NCBI RefSeq assembly: GCF_052857255.1
Contig: NC_135497.1
Coordinates: forward strand, 180,639,478-180,703,477
Reading direction: 5' to 3'
DNA length: 64,000 bases
From: Amblyomma americanum
Taxonomy: Eukaryota; Arthropoda; Arachnida; Ixodida; Ixodidae
Part shown: in pieces, positions 22,401 through 34,400 of the stretch
Layout of the letters: each line of letters begins with the position of its first letter
Position numbering within the stretch: the first letter of the stretch is position 1
The notes under the pieces: generated by a model
What the model was told of the DNA's origin: nothing
The model's database searches: none
The model's input: the letters and a program-made list of their open reading frames with translations, nothing else
Translations under genes and position numbers: made by a program

Positions 22401-25400
22401 TCGCTATCTTTAGCTGCTTGGGATAACTGGCACATTTAAAAACGAGATTTGCAGATGTGGCTGAGGACTGGTGCAAGCAGTGATCGGATACTTTTCACAT
22501 GCTTTCCATGGATATTGTCGACGCCGGGGCCGGTCGTGTTTAAATTAGCAATTACGGATAGAACTTCATCTGGACATGTGGGGGTAAGAAAGAATGAATG
22601 AGGGCAGTGCTCAAGAGAAGGTGCGCACAGCGAAGAGAAAGGATAATTAGATGAATTGAAAAAATGGTTGCTAAAGGCATTCGCCATTTCCTTAGGGTCT
22701 GATAAAGTAACACCACCGCATAAAATAGATTTAACAGCATTAGGCGACTGATGAATGTTCAGAAATTCGTCAAGAAGCTGCCATTTTTGCTTAGGATTGT
22801 TAGTATGTCTAGATAACTGGTTTTCATAGTAGCGTCGTTTAGCTTTCCTTAGAAGCGATGTTAGTATACTGGAATACGTTTTATATCTTAATTTAAGACG
22901 AAGATTGAACGGCTGGCGTTTAGTTTTCTTATGCATGTTTTCTTTTTTCATTAGAGAGTTTAACAAAGCAGTAGTTATTCGCGGGGAAACGGGGGTATTA
23001 TATTTTCTCGTGGAAGATTGGAGCGAAGTGCATTCATTGATTGCTGATGTAATTATTTTCGACAGCTCATGTACAGCCACTTCTGGGTCCAAGAGACCCA
23101 AAATGTATGAAAGATCAGTATTAGGCACGCTTTCAATATATTTTTCGGTATCAAAAACTGACTTCTTAGTAGACTTGTAGTTACTGCAACGAGATGATAG
23201 TGCGTAAAGAAATACTGGGAAATGATCAGTGCCATCACACTCTATCACACCAACCGGAGGAGCAATGGGAAAATTGGAGAGAATACGATCAAGTAATGAA
23301 TGCGAACCATGGTCAGTACAACGCGTAGGGGTGCTAATTAAGTTTGTGTAACCATAGCTGTAGAAACAGGTCGTGTAGTCGACACAGATGGGATAAGTTA
23401 TGTCAAGCATATTGATATTAAAGTCGCCCATAATGAAGACATTTTTATCTTCGAATGATAATTTATGGAGTGCTAGTTCAAAAGCCCGGCAGAATTCAGA
23501 CACATCATTTGAAGGGGACCTATAAATAGCGCCGCATATAACCTTCTGTATGTCACCAGTAGATCGGCAGTCAATTTCTATCCAAACTGTTTCGCATTTA
23601 TTCACATTCAAGCACAAATCAAGGTGTGTTTTTTAGGCAATGTTCTTTGAAATGTAGATAGCCGAACCGCCATAGGGGTTATCAACACGGTGGGCGTATT
23701 CGCATGAATAGCCAGGAAAAGCATACAAATCTTTATCAAGGGATGATAGCCAGGTTTCAGAAAATGAAATGATGGAAAATTGATGCTGAAGGGAAGTAAG
23801 CAAAGTGGTTATGCTATCGTAATTCTTCCGTAGGCTACGGGCATTGAAGTGGATGGCAGACAGACCTTTAGATTCGGATAATATAGAATGAGCATCTTCC
23901 GGGGAAAATGATGCCATGATGGTGGTTAGAAATATGTAGAACGTCAGCACCAGTATGTCTATTCACGGAAAATGTCAAGGTCGCCTACATTATTTATCCG
24001 AAAGACTGTGCTGTTCTGCTCCTTCCTAGCCAGAATAACACAGTTCGATGTCCACAAGAAGGCCCATTTGTTTTCCTTCTTTAGCTTGTGCGCCTTCGAA
24101 AAAAGGTCCTTATTATCAAGTGAAAGGTGCTCATTGACATAAACAGGAGCCTCCTGCGTTTGAGGGAAACCCAGGCATGTCGTTGCAGGATGAGTTTTCC
24201 TAGCTTTTGCAAGGAATTCCGCCTTCTTGTTTCGCGAGAGGAAACGAACAATTATGTTTTTTTCATTCTTGTTGCGAGTTGGAACCCTGTGCACAATATC
24301 TAGATCTTCTGAATTTACGGGGCAGTCAATCTCGCTGCCGAGATCCTCAACGATCTTGATGCAATCTTCGCCCTGAGTAACAGGGACACCTCTGATTTCA
24401 AGATTATTCAGACGCAAATATTATTCCAGGTGAGCAACCCTGCGCACGAGGTCCTCATTGCTCTCCTGTAGTTTCTTGTTTTCGGCAGCAAGACCGTGTT
24501 CCTATTCTTTATGGTTTCAAGCTCGTTGCTCATGAATTCAAGAGAGTTTTTCAGCTCATCAACCTCAGTTTGAAGTTCCTTGACAGTATCATCACTGCGC
24601 AAGGCAACGGTGCTTTTGACAGTGTCAAGTACATCAGCGAGATTTTTTAGTTTTGCTTCGAAGGATAATTTAAGTTCCTCGAGTTCTTTAGCAACAACAG
24701 CAACAGTGGGAGCCATAACCCAAGGAGCGATCTGAGACTAGCAGCCCACAATCAGTATTCGTGGAAGAGGGGGTACAAAGATGTGCCTTTTACCTGGACA
24801 AAAAATGGGTTGCTGGTTAGCTCGGGAAGGTAGCCGGACCGTAGTCGCAGATCGCTCCCCAGCGAATGATCCGCGGCGTCGATGGCAGCCAGGTTATATA
24901 GCAGCCAGACAGTTCTACAGGTGGCGCTCCGCGGCAGCGGTGGACTTGTGTGTGCTGACGCTAGCAGTCCGAATGCACGTGCCTTCGTTGCGCGCATGCC
25001 AGCAGTCACAAACTCGGTTGACGATGCGCAAAATGCGAAGCGTACAGCAGGACAATCTGAACAAAAGATGGGTTGCTGGTTAGCTCGGGAAGGTAGCCGG
25101 ACTGTAGTCGCAGATCGCTCCCTAGTGAATGATGGCAGCCTTGTGAACATCACCTTAAGAAGCAAGTTTACATTGCCAGAATGTGACATTGCAGACGACA
25201 TGGCTATTCATTACATTGCCTTTGCCCCTCTGTAGCGAGGATAATCCAAATTAAGAGAGGCTTTTACTCAATTCAGTGTTCATAAACAACCAGAAGAGGT
25301 TAGTAATAACTTTTCTAAAATTCGTGTTTCACGTATGAAGCTCACCAGATTCATTTGCAGTGTGGAGCTGAATGCGAGTTCAGGTCACTTCCACCAAGCA

Positions 25401-28400
25401 TTCATCTTTGTGCGAAGTAAAGTAGTGTCGGCAGGTTAAAAACAAATAAAAATAATGTTGTCCAGCTGTGTGTGTGACAGAAATTGCGATGGTTGAGTAA
25501 AAGAAATAAGAATAATATTGCCCAGCTAGCCCACACTGCTTAAAGCACAATGGGCTCCTGTGTCTGACAAAAGTTAGGATGGGTGAGTAAAAGAAATAAT
25601 AATATTGCCCAGCCCCTTGTATGTGACAGCAGCTGCAATTGCACATACAGTAACTATTTTAGTTGATTCTGACACTATCAGAATTTTTTTTGTTTTAGAA
25701 CCACTGGTTTGTTGATAGCCAGAGCCACACCTTGTGGTTGGCCTCATGTAGTAATGCATTTCATATTGGTCCTTGCATATTCGTTAAATAAAAATAGATC
25801 ACTGCCATTTTCAAGCCTGACCTTGAAGAAAGCAAGCTCAGTGAGATGCATGGATCTGATTTATCATTTTCCACAAAGAGACAATTCCTGCAACTCTGGG
25901 AAAAGTAGCACCATGCATGGTGCTACAGTGATACACTACTGCTCGGAGTGTGTATTGCCCAAAATCGGACAAAGGTATCCCATGTGACTTGAGAAAAAAA
26001 GCAGACCAAAGCAGAATTTTTCTATCTTCTCAGCCCATAGAGTTACCACACTGCTGCCAGTAATCTCATGCAACTAGTCTAATCTGTTTGCAGCAGATGG
26101 AAAATCTTGTATACATGCATCTCATAACACTCACTTTTTCAAAGGCTCACAGACAATGATATGTGGCTTTATTATTTAATGAACAAAACAAGTACTGTTG
26201 ATGCCAAATGCACTATTATACAAGGCTCACCAGAAAAGGCAAACTTCGTATGAATTTTATGTTAACAAATAAAAGTATGGGCAAAAAAGTTTTTAATAGA
26301 GGGCAGAACACACATGTCATGGTATGTTAAGAGTGCATATAGCTGGCCAAAACAAACGCCTTAACAGCAGTGAGGTGTTAGTATGAACCTAAACTTGACA
26401 GTAGTATAGTTATCATGCATGCATGTTAACTTCATCTTCAGTGGATGCACAGATGGTGCATAAGCATATGAGCCTGACCTACAAACCGCTATTGAAAAAA
26501 CTTGCCTGAGCAATCCTCACATGACAATACAATAATCTATTATGGCAGTTTTTTTGTGCATGCATGTGTGACTGACCCTCTGAAAGGTGGGAATGTGACA
26601 AGTTCTTTCTAGCACATATTTAAATGACTTCTTAATTTTGTTTTCAAGGGTTAATTGCAATTTTTCGCAAGCCCCTGCAAAATGTAAGGATTTTCTGCTC
26701 ATGTCAGGATTTAATCGTTCTGGTTTCTACAAATCCAGACCATATTAATCGCTAAACAACTGTGGTTTTTGTATGTGAAGATGACACTAGTGCTTGGTAC
26801 AAAAAATTCACTGTCTATGTGGCAAAAGCATGGTAAAAATAAACAGGGAGCCTGGAATTAGAAGTGTGTACAGCATTGCTCCTTCCCTTTCTTTCCCACC
26901 TTTATGATGCTTTGCCCGCTCTGTAGTGGACCAATGGCTAAAGCTTTCAGCAGCTGAGCTGAAGGACATTGGGTTTAATCCTGGCTGCAGGAGCTTGCAT
27001 TTCAGTAGAGGTGAAATTCAAAAATGCCCATATGCTATGCAGTGTCGTCAAATTTAATCCAGAGCCCTTACACTACAATGTTTCATATAGCCCATGTGCC
27101 TCCATATAGTCTGAAGCTAATTTGTCCCCATCCTATTATTCTGTTACGGCATCCTATTATGTAAGCTAGTGGACCACTGCCTTCCTTGGTTAAGCCTTCA
27201 GGCCACATGGTTTGCATTTGAGCCATGCAGTGGAGCACTTACAGCACCCCTAAAAAAGTGGTAGAGTTTTAACGTAGTTAAACCGAGTAGAACCGAGTAG
27301 ACGTGCAAAAGCATGTGTTTAGTGTGGTTGGCTCATGGTTTTGTTTTGCTGGGTTTTGCTTTGCTGGTTTTGCTTTGCTGGGTTGCTGGGTTGGCACGTC
27401 TGACGATGATATTAGACTCAGGTTAAGCTCTGATCGAGGTTAAGCTGATCTGATCTGTTCACCCCACAGGTGGAAGTTGATGAGAGAGAGGGTTTATTGA
27501 TATGAAAGGCAGAGAGGTTGGCCTGAAAATAAATATCTGGCCTGCTACTCTGCTCTGGGGGACGGGAAGAGGAGATAAAAGAAGGTCACGATGGGGGACG
27601 ATGATGATGGGAGGAGGCAGATCAAAAACTGCTTTAAAAAAAAAAAAACAGGGCTCACTTTCTGACATCACAAACGCGAGACAAGGTCCGTGTCGCTCAA
27701 AAAGCGTGAGAGCACTCGCGTTGCCTTTACAGTTCTAAAACTATCTGGCCAAGCGCCGAGGATCAAATCCTCAGAGAGGAGCGATGTGTCCATAGGCTTC
27801 AGAGCAGATGCGAGTATGAGTCTTTCACGTGCATACGCTGGACACACCACTAAAACATGCTCTATAGTCTCTAGCACGCCACATGTGGTACATTCCGGGG
27901 AGTCCGCTTGTCCTATTAAGTGCAAGTATTTGCGCGTGAATGCCACGTTTAAACGTAGTCTACGGATAACGCATGCAATAGGGCGAGGTATTCCGCGAAG
28001 AACTGAAAAGGTCATCGTCGGATCTAGCCGTTTAAGGCGGATATGGCGGGTGTCTGGCAGGGCCCAGAACCTAGCCGTCGCCCTCCTCATCAATTCCGAA
28101 AGGAGACAAGTTGTGTCCACTATAGAAAACGGTACAGCTGTACGCAGGCCACTGCTGAAGGCGCTCCTTGCTTCAGCGTCGGCGGTCTCATTTCCATCGA
28201 GTCCGCAGTGTCCGGGGATCCACTGAAACACTATACGGTGGCCGTTTCCCTGAGCAAATGATACAAGACTAATGATATCAAGAGCCAGAGCTTGGTAGGC
28301 TGTGTGGCTTAGGAAGCATCCTAAAATGTGTAGCGCAGGTTTACAGTCGGTGAAAATGCACCACTCCTGAGGCGGTTCTCCGCAGATGTCGTGAATCGAT

Positions 28401-31400
28401 TCCTGAAGGCCCACAAGCTCTGCAGCGGTTGAAGTAGACTTGTGTCCCAAAATGAATCTGCGGGTCGTCTGTTGTGCAGGGATTGCGAAAGCTGCTGTTG
28501 ATGCATTTGGAGACGCAGATCCATCCGTGTAGACATGCACACATTTGTGGTATTCTGGCCAGATGTAGGCAAGTGCGAGTTGCTTCAGTCCGCTAACCGG
28601 CATCATAGACTTCTTGATTATGCCAGGGACATGCATGCAGACTGAAGGCTGATCCATTACCCATGGGGGCTGCAAGGAATGATGCGGCAGGGCATAGTCT
28701 GATGGCAATTCGGAGCGATGGAAGCGCAGTGCACGTGCAAAACTGTTGTCCGGTCGCTCATCAAAAATCTTCGTCAGCGGGTGACAGCGGTGCCGTGTAA
28801 GCGCACGTAAATATACACGAAGTGGTTCATGTGACAGGTAGACCGATATTGGGCACGCACGAGATTCCTCAATCGTGCCTTTGTTCGAGGCACAACGTGG
28901 TAATCCGAGGCATATCGTGAGCGCCTGTGCTTGGACACTCTCTAATGTCCGCAAGCAGGAAATACTCATGTTAGAGAGTGCAGGAAGGCTGTAACGAATG
29001 TAGCCAATAAAGAGGGTATAGTAAAGTCGAAGCAAGGAGCGCTCCGTTGGGCCCCATTTAATGCCTGCCACAAAGCGAAGCACATGGCAAAAAAGAGTGA
29101 GTCTTTTCTTTAGCATGTTTATATGCCTCGACCATGACAGATCGCGGTCAATGATAATGCCCAAAAATCTGTGGTGGGAGACGTATGGTATTGCAACCCC
29201 TTGAAGAGTTACCGGGTAGTGGCAGACAGACTTGCGCGTGAATGCGACCAGAGCACATTTTTCAGCTGCCAAGAGCAAACCCTGACGCCGTAGGTACCTT
29301 GAAGTAGATGACACGGCATGTTGTAATCTCGTACGCATTTGCGGACGTGTCGAACCCAATGCCCAGATGCAGATATCATCAGCATAGGCACTGATGTGAA
29401 TGTTAGTGGGAAGTTCATTCACCAGTCCAATCAATGCCACGTTAAATAGGGTTGGGCTAAGAACTCCTCCCTGAGGAACTCCACGGCAAACCTGATGACG
29501 GGTAGTCTCCCCATCAGGCGTATACATGTAAACAGACCGGCCGTTGAGGTAGCTCCCAATTCACGAATACATCTGGCTGCCAACGCCAATGTCGTCAAGG
29601 GCATCAAGGATGGCGTCATGAAGTACATTATCGTAGGCCCCTTTGATGTCCAAGAAGACAGCAGCGACGAGTTGGCGACTACGTTTTTCATGTTCCACTG
29701 TCGATATGAGGTCGATTACGCTGTCAATCGAAGAACATCCCCTCCGGAACCCGGTCATCATATCCGGATAGAGAGCATTCTGCTCTAAAAACCATTCGAG
29801 CCGCGCCAGCACCATTCGCTCCATAACTTTGCCGACGCAGCTTGCTAGTGCAACTGGCCGGTATGAGGTAAGCTCATAAGGAGGTTTGCCAGGCTTCAAA
29901 AGTGCAACCAGGCGGCTGATCTTCCAGTGTTCTGGAACGATTCCGGAAGCCCATGTATCATTGTAGTAACTGAGCAGCACAGTTCGGCCTTCCATGCCAA
30001 GGTGAGAGAGGGACGCGTACGAAATCCCGTCAGGACCAGGTGCAGATGGACGCCTACACGAGGAAAGAGCAGCTTCTAGTTCAGGCATCGTGAATAGCAT
30101 GTCGTAGTGGTCATCTGGTGAAGGTGGTACAAAAGCCTCCAAACTGGTTGATGGTACCATAGTTGTGCCCACAACCATTTTGCAGAATTCTTCTGCTACC
30201 TCTACATTATTACGGCGTTGGTAAATAGACAGGGCACGGAAAGGATAGCGTTCCTGCGGGGGTGAACGCAAGCTCCTGGCTACATTCCAAATACGTGACA
30301 GTGGTTTGCGAGGGTCCAGCGATGAACAGAACTGCCTCCAACGTTGTCTCCCTAGTGTCGCTAGGTGGCGCTTTATTTGTCGTTGAGCTCGGCGACAAAG
30401 GGCAAGATCATACGTGGATTTGGTTCTTCTGTATTTCCTTTCGGCGCACCGACGGACTGCGCGTAGTCTTTCGAATTCCACGTCAATAGTAGACCCTGGC
30501 TTAGGCGCACATATATACCGCGTGGTCTCACTGAGAGAGGACGTAATCAGGCCTTCTATTTTAGATGGTGTTGAGAGGTCCACACCGGAAATCTCCACGG
30601 ACGACCTAAAGGCAGGCCAGTCTGTATATCGCACGCGAGACGAAGTAGTAGTAGGTGCATACCACTTGACGCAAACATACGTTGGAATGTGGTCACTCCC
30701 ATGTGTTACCACGTCACTGCACCAGCTGACGTAAAACTGGAGACTTGCTGAAACAAACGCCAGATCCAAGCAGCTGTTGTACGACGTGCCACGCAGAAAC
30801 GTAGGTGAACCATCGTTGATATTTATGAAGTTCTGGGAGTGCATAAAGTCAAACAGGTTCCTGCCTCGGTTATTCATAACAGCACTGCCCCGCTGAGGGT
30901 GATGAGCATTAAAATCGCCCACTATGATATGAGGAGCTGGACAACTCTGGATGGCTGAATATAGGTACGAAGTATCAATGGCATCTCTAGGTGGAATGTA
31001 GGCACCGATTATTGAAAAGACCCGTCCTTTTAGCGTGACTGTCAAACAGATGTAATGGTTTGTGTTGTGTGGCTGTAGAACTTGGCAGACGTGCGCAATG
31101 TCTTGGCGTATGCAAACTAACACTTTGCTAGTTTCGTCTTCTGTGCGAGACCACAGCAGCACGTATCCAGAAAGGCGGAAAGGCGACGGCATGTTGGGCT
31201 CACATATAACCAGCACAGGGAAGCGGTACTTGTGGACGCATTGCCGGAAGTCACTCAGACGACCTCGTAGGCCTCGGGCATTCCATTGCACCACTACACT
31301 ACGGCGCACGTGCATTGGCACAGATGAGGTGGGTTTTGGTTGTGCCATAATGAATTACTGCAACGCCGCCAAGAGCGGCTCAAGTGCATCCAAAAACTGC

Positions 31401-34400
31401 ACAACAATCTTTGCTGTTGGCGTGTTAATGCCTGAAAGCAGCACGCGCATTGAACACACAAGCTTTTTTAACATTATGCTCACATCCTGACCTTCGGGCT
31501 TGCCAACAGTGTCAGCTGGAGTGGCAACCGGTCTTGGTCTTGCCATGGCGATCTCCTTGGATGGCAGAGCAGGCCATTCAGCATCAGAGGAAGAAGGTAA
31601 CACAAACGCATCAGACTGAGCTACTGCGGTAACATGGGACACGGCCGCAGACGTCTTGTTATCGTTGTTAGGCTCATGCTGCTGTGCCGGCTGAGCTGAT
31701 ACTTCCTGCAACTGTGGTGCAGGTGGACTAGAATTGTGTGGAACCGAACGACGCCGCCGGGAACGATGTTTGCGGCGACGAATACGCGCCGCCGCTTCTT
31801 GGTGGGTTGAATTGTCCTTCACCATCTTTTTCAGGATGAGTCTTTCGTTTTGCAGCTTAGGGCAGTCCTTAGCTGTGGCTTCATGGGCACCCGAGCAGTT
31901 GGCGCACTTTATAGTCTCCGTCGTGCAGGTGTCATGCTGGTGCATCCCGCCGCATCGACGGCAGGATACCTCATTCTTGCAAACAGCACTCACATGACCT
32001 ATCTTGTTGCACTGGTGGCACTGAACAGGTTTGGGAACATACAGGCGGACAGGATGCCTCACATAGCCCACCTTGACGTGGGATGGCAGAGCGTCAGTTT
32101 CAAAAACTAGTTTGACACACTTGGAGCGCCCGAAACGATGAATGTCAACAATCCGGGCCGTAGATTTAATCAGCGACCAGAGGTCCTTGTCAGCTATCTC
32201 CGGGTCAACATCAGTGATAACTCCAGTGGTTGTCCGCTTCCCGTAAGCAACGTAGGAGCGGACCGTCATGCCACCGAGGATGCTAGTTTCTTTCAGCTTG
32301 TCTACCGATGCCTGAGATGTAACATCTACTGTCAGGACATTCTTCCATGCATTAATTCTGACTTCACAGACTTGTCCCGGAACAACCCGGTCGAAAAACT
32401 GGGTTAGCCGCTGTCTGTTAATGGTGTTCAGATTAGCCGTCTGCATTATAGGAATGAAGGCCACTGAGAAGACACCTGGCTGGTCAACATTCCTCGTAGG
32501 CAACTCACCCGCTGTCGATGTCCGGTGCAACTTCCTTTTCAGGTGGCGCGACTCAACAAGCATGAAGCTGCTGCTGTCAGAATCCATCGCTGTCACCGTG
32601 GATTCATCAGACGAATCTGGAAGCTCCACATCAGCACTAGAGTTGCCACCTGGTAGAGCCGCAGTCTTGTCAACGGCGACCACGGGAGGACACAGGGGTT
32701 GTACTCCCGCCATCCCGAAGGATGACGAGGACACAGTTCACGCACAAAAGCAAAAAACTGCAGAAAAGGGGAAGAGCTCAAACAAAGAACATTCGGCACC
32801 ACCACTTCTTCTTCTTCCAGTGGAAGTTGATGAAGTCGATTATGTGCAATGCACAGCGCGAGGGAGTGTTGCAGTTTAACACGAGGCATGATTGGCTGCA
32901 CAGCGCGAGGGAGTGTTGCAGTTTAACACGAGGCATGATTGGCTGTGGCGATAGCATTGTGCTCTTGTGCAGTGGCTAGCGAAGCTGACCTATTCATGCC
33001 GCCACAGGTTCGAAACCCAGTCGCGGTAATATTTATTTTATTTCTGCACCCTCAAGGTCATGCAAGCCACAGGATTCCTGGTTGGGTTTGATCCCGTGAA
33101 GTAGTGCTTTCGCACTAAAACCAAATGGCCTGAAAGGGGGCGGCGAGGGTTATTGTCACCTTACATAGATTTAGACCTTAATGGGTACTATAAGAGCTCC
33201 ACTGCACAGCTGAAAAACAAACCATGTGGCCTGAAGACCTTTGACCAAGGGATGTCAGCAGGTTTGTACACTTTACACAGTACGTATAATTGGTACTCTG
33301 ATTCGTTGATATTTTTTTTTTTCAGTCCAGGAATTTCAGGTATCAATACAACAGCCATGCTCTCAGAAAATTCCACATTTTACTAGCAATACAAATGCAC
33401 ATATACACAAGGGCAGGGCATACAGAGACAGATTGCCCTGTGGTGAAATGAGGACAAGTATACAGATGTGTACTTTTCGATACAGAAGTATCCAGGACAC
33501 TTGTGCAATGACAAAGGTACATATAGCTATATAGTCTGGTGGTGACTCACAACAATGGACCCTTTTCAAAAATGATGAGCCAGCTTTACAGCAATGGAGC
33601 AATGCAGCAAATGCAAATGCAAGTAATGTGTTTTATGACATATATAGAAGATGTTGACGAGATTGCTATAACAGAACCACGTGCAGCTTCCAAGCGCTGG
33701 CTAGTACATTCCATGCTGCGTCTTCATCTGACTGTTGGCTGGTGGTGCCATTTGTTGATCGGTGTACAACGTTAGAAAGCCAACCTAATGAATTTTCAAG
33801 AGTCTATTCTGCATGAAACTGGATGGGGCGTGTGCTTGTTCTTTTGCGTGGGCATGTAACCGGACAATGCCATGTAATAGTGGACTTGAGAAACTGTGCC
33901 ACTGCTAATATACCTTGGAGAGTTTTGTCCATGATAGAACATTCTGTAGAAAGCTTACTCCATGATGCTCGTACCTATGCAACTTACCTTGGTGTAGTTA
34001 TTTAGGTGTAATGTGGTACAGTTATTGCAATAATTTCTTTCTTCCAACAGAGAGCAAGAAGTTAAGTATTGTGGTCGATTCATTTTTATAATGCAATGCC
34101 AATTTTAACTTTTGAAAGGAAACAGTTTGAGGCAGTATGGGGCTTAGCATGGTTTGTCTGCGATAATATATCAAAGTGGGGGTTTAATATTTATTATTTA
34201 CCATTGGCATCAAATGAAATGAGAACAGAAAAAACAAAAATATTAGCTGCTGGAGAGGAAATAGAGGCGAGTTGCATTAAAGCTTCCACTTCCACCTTTA
34301 AAGTGAAAATCAACTGCATCAGTAGTGTTTCTCTCAACTGAAATATTCTAATTTTTTTGTTATTGTTTCGACCGTCTTGTTGCAATTCATTTTGCAGTGA

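Larger units (their letters stand above)
20770..25140 (-). mobile_element. LINE A: CR1/L2-like non-LTR retrotransposon, near full length, inactive
   Basis: The minus-strand order is a 5' region with a repeated segment, a coiled-coil ORF1, then ORF2 with an AP endonuclease and a reverse transcriptase. The 3' end is not poly(A) but a short repeat (two ACTTTCA units near 20770-20785), the style of CR1/L2 elements. ORF1 has a frameshift and a stop; ORF2 has one stop and one frameshift. It lies in intron 3 of the DUF1295 gene, antisense. The clade assignment is from motif style only. Confidence 0.85.
27484..32819 (-). mobile_element. LINE B: full-length I-like non-LTR retrotransposon
   Basis: 5,336 bp between identical 14-bp target-site duplications. 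On the minus strand there is an 85-base 5' leader, ORF1 (zinc-knuckle protein), a six-base gap, ORF2 (endonuclease, RT, RNase H) and a short 3' UTR ending CAATAAACCCTCTCTC. An RNase H after the RT, and ORF1 with three CCHC knuckles, point to the I group. It is antisense to the DUF1295 gene in intron 3. The perfect duplication and single lesion indicate recent insertion. Confidence 0.93.

Noticed and set aside
24752..25201. 149-codon minus-strand frame at the 5' end of LINE A
   Set aside because: Runs through both repeated 5' units upstream of ORF1; more likely untranslated leader.
27690..28226. 178-codon plus-strand frame
   Set aside because: Antisense shadow of the LINE B RNase H/C-terminal coding sequence.
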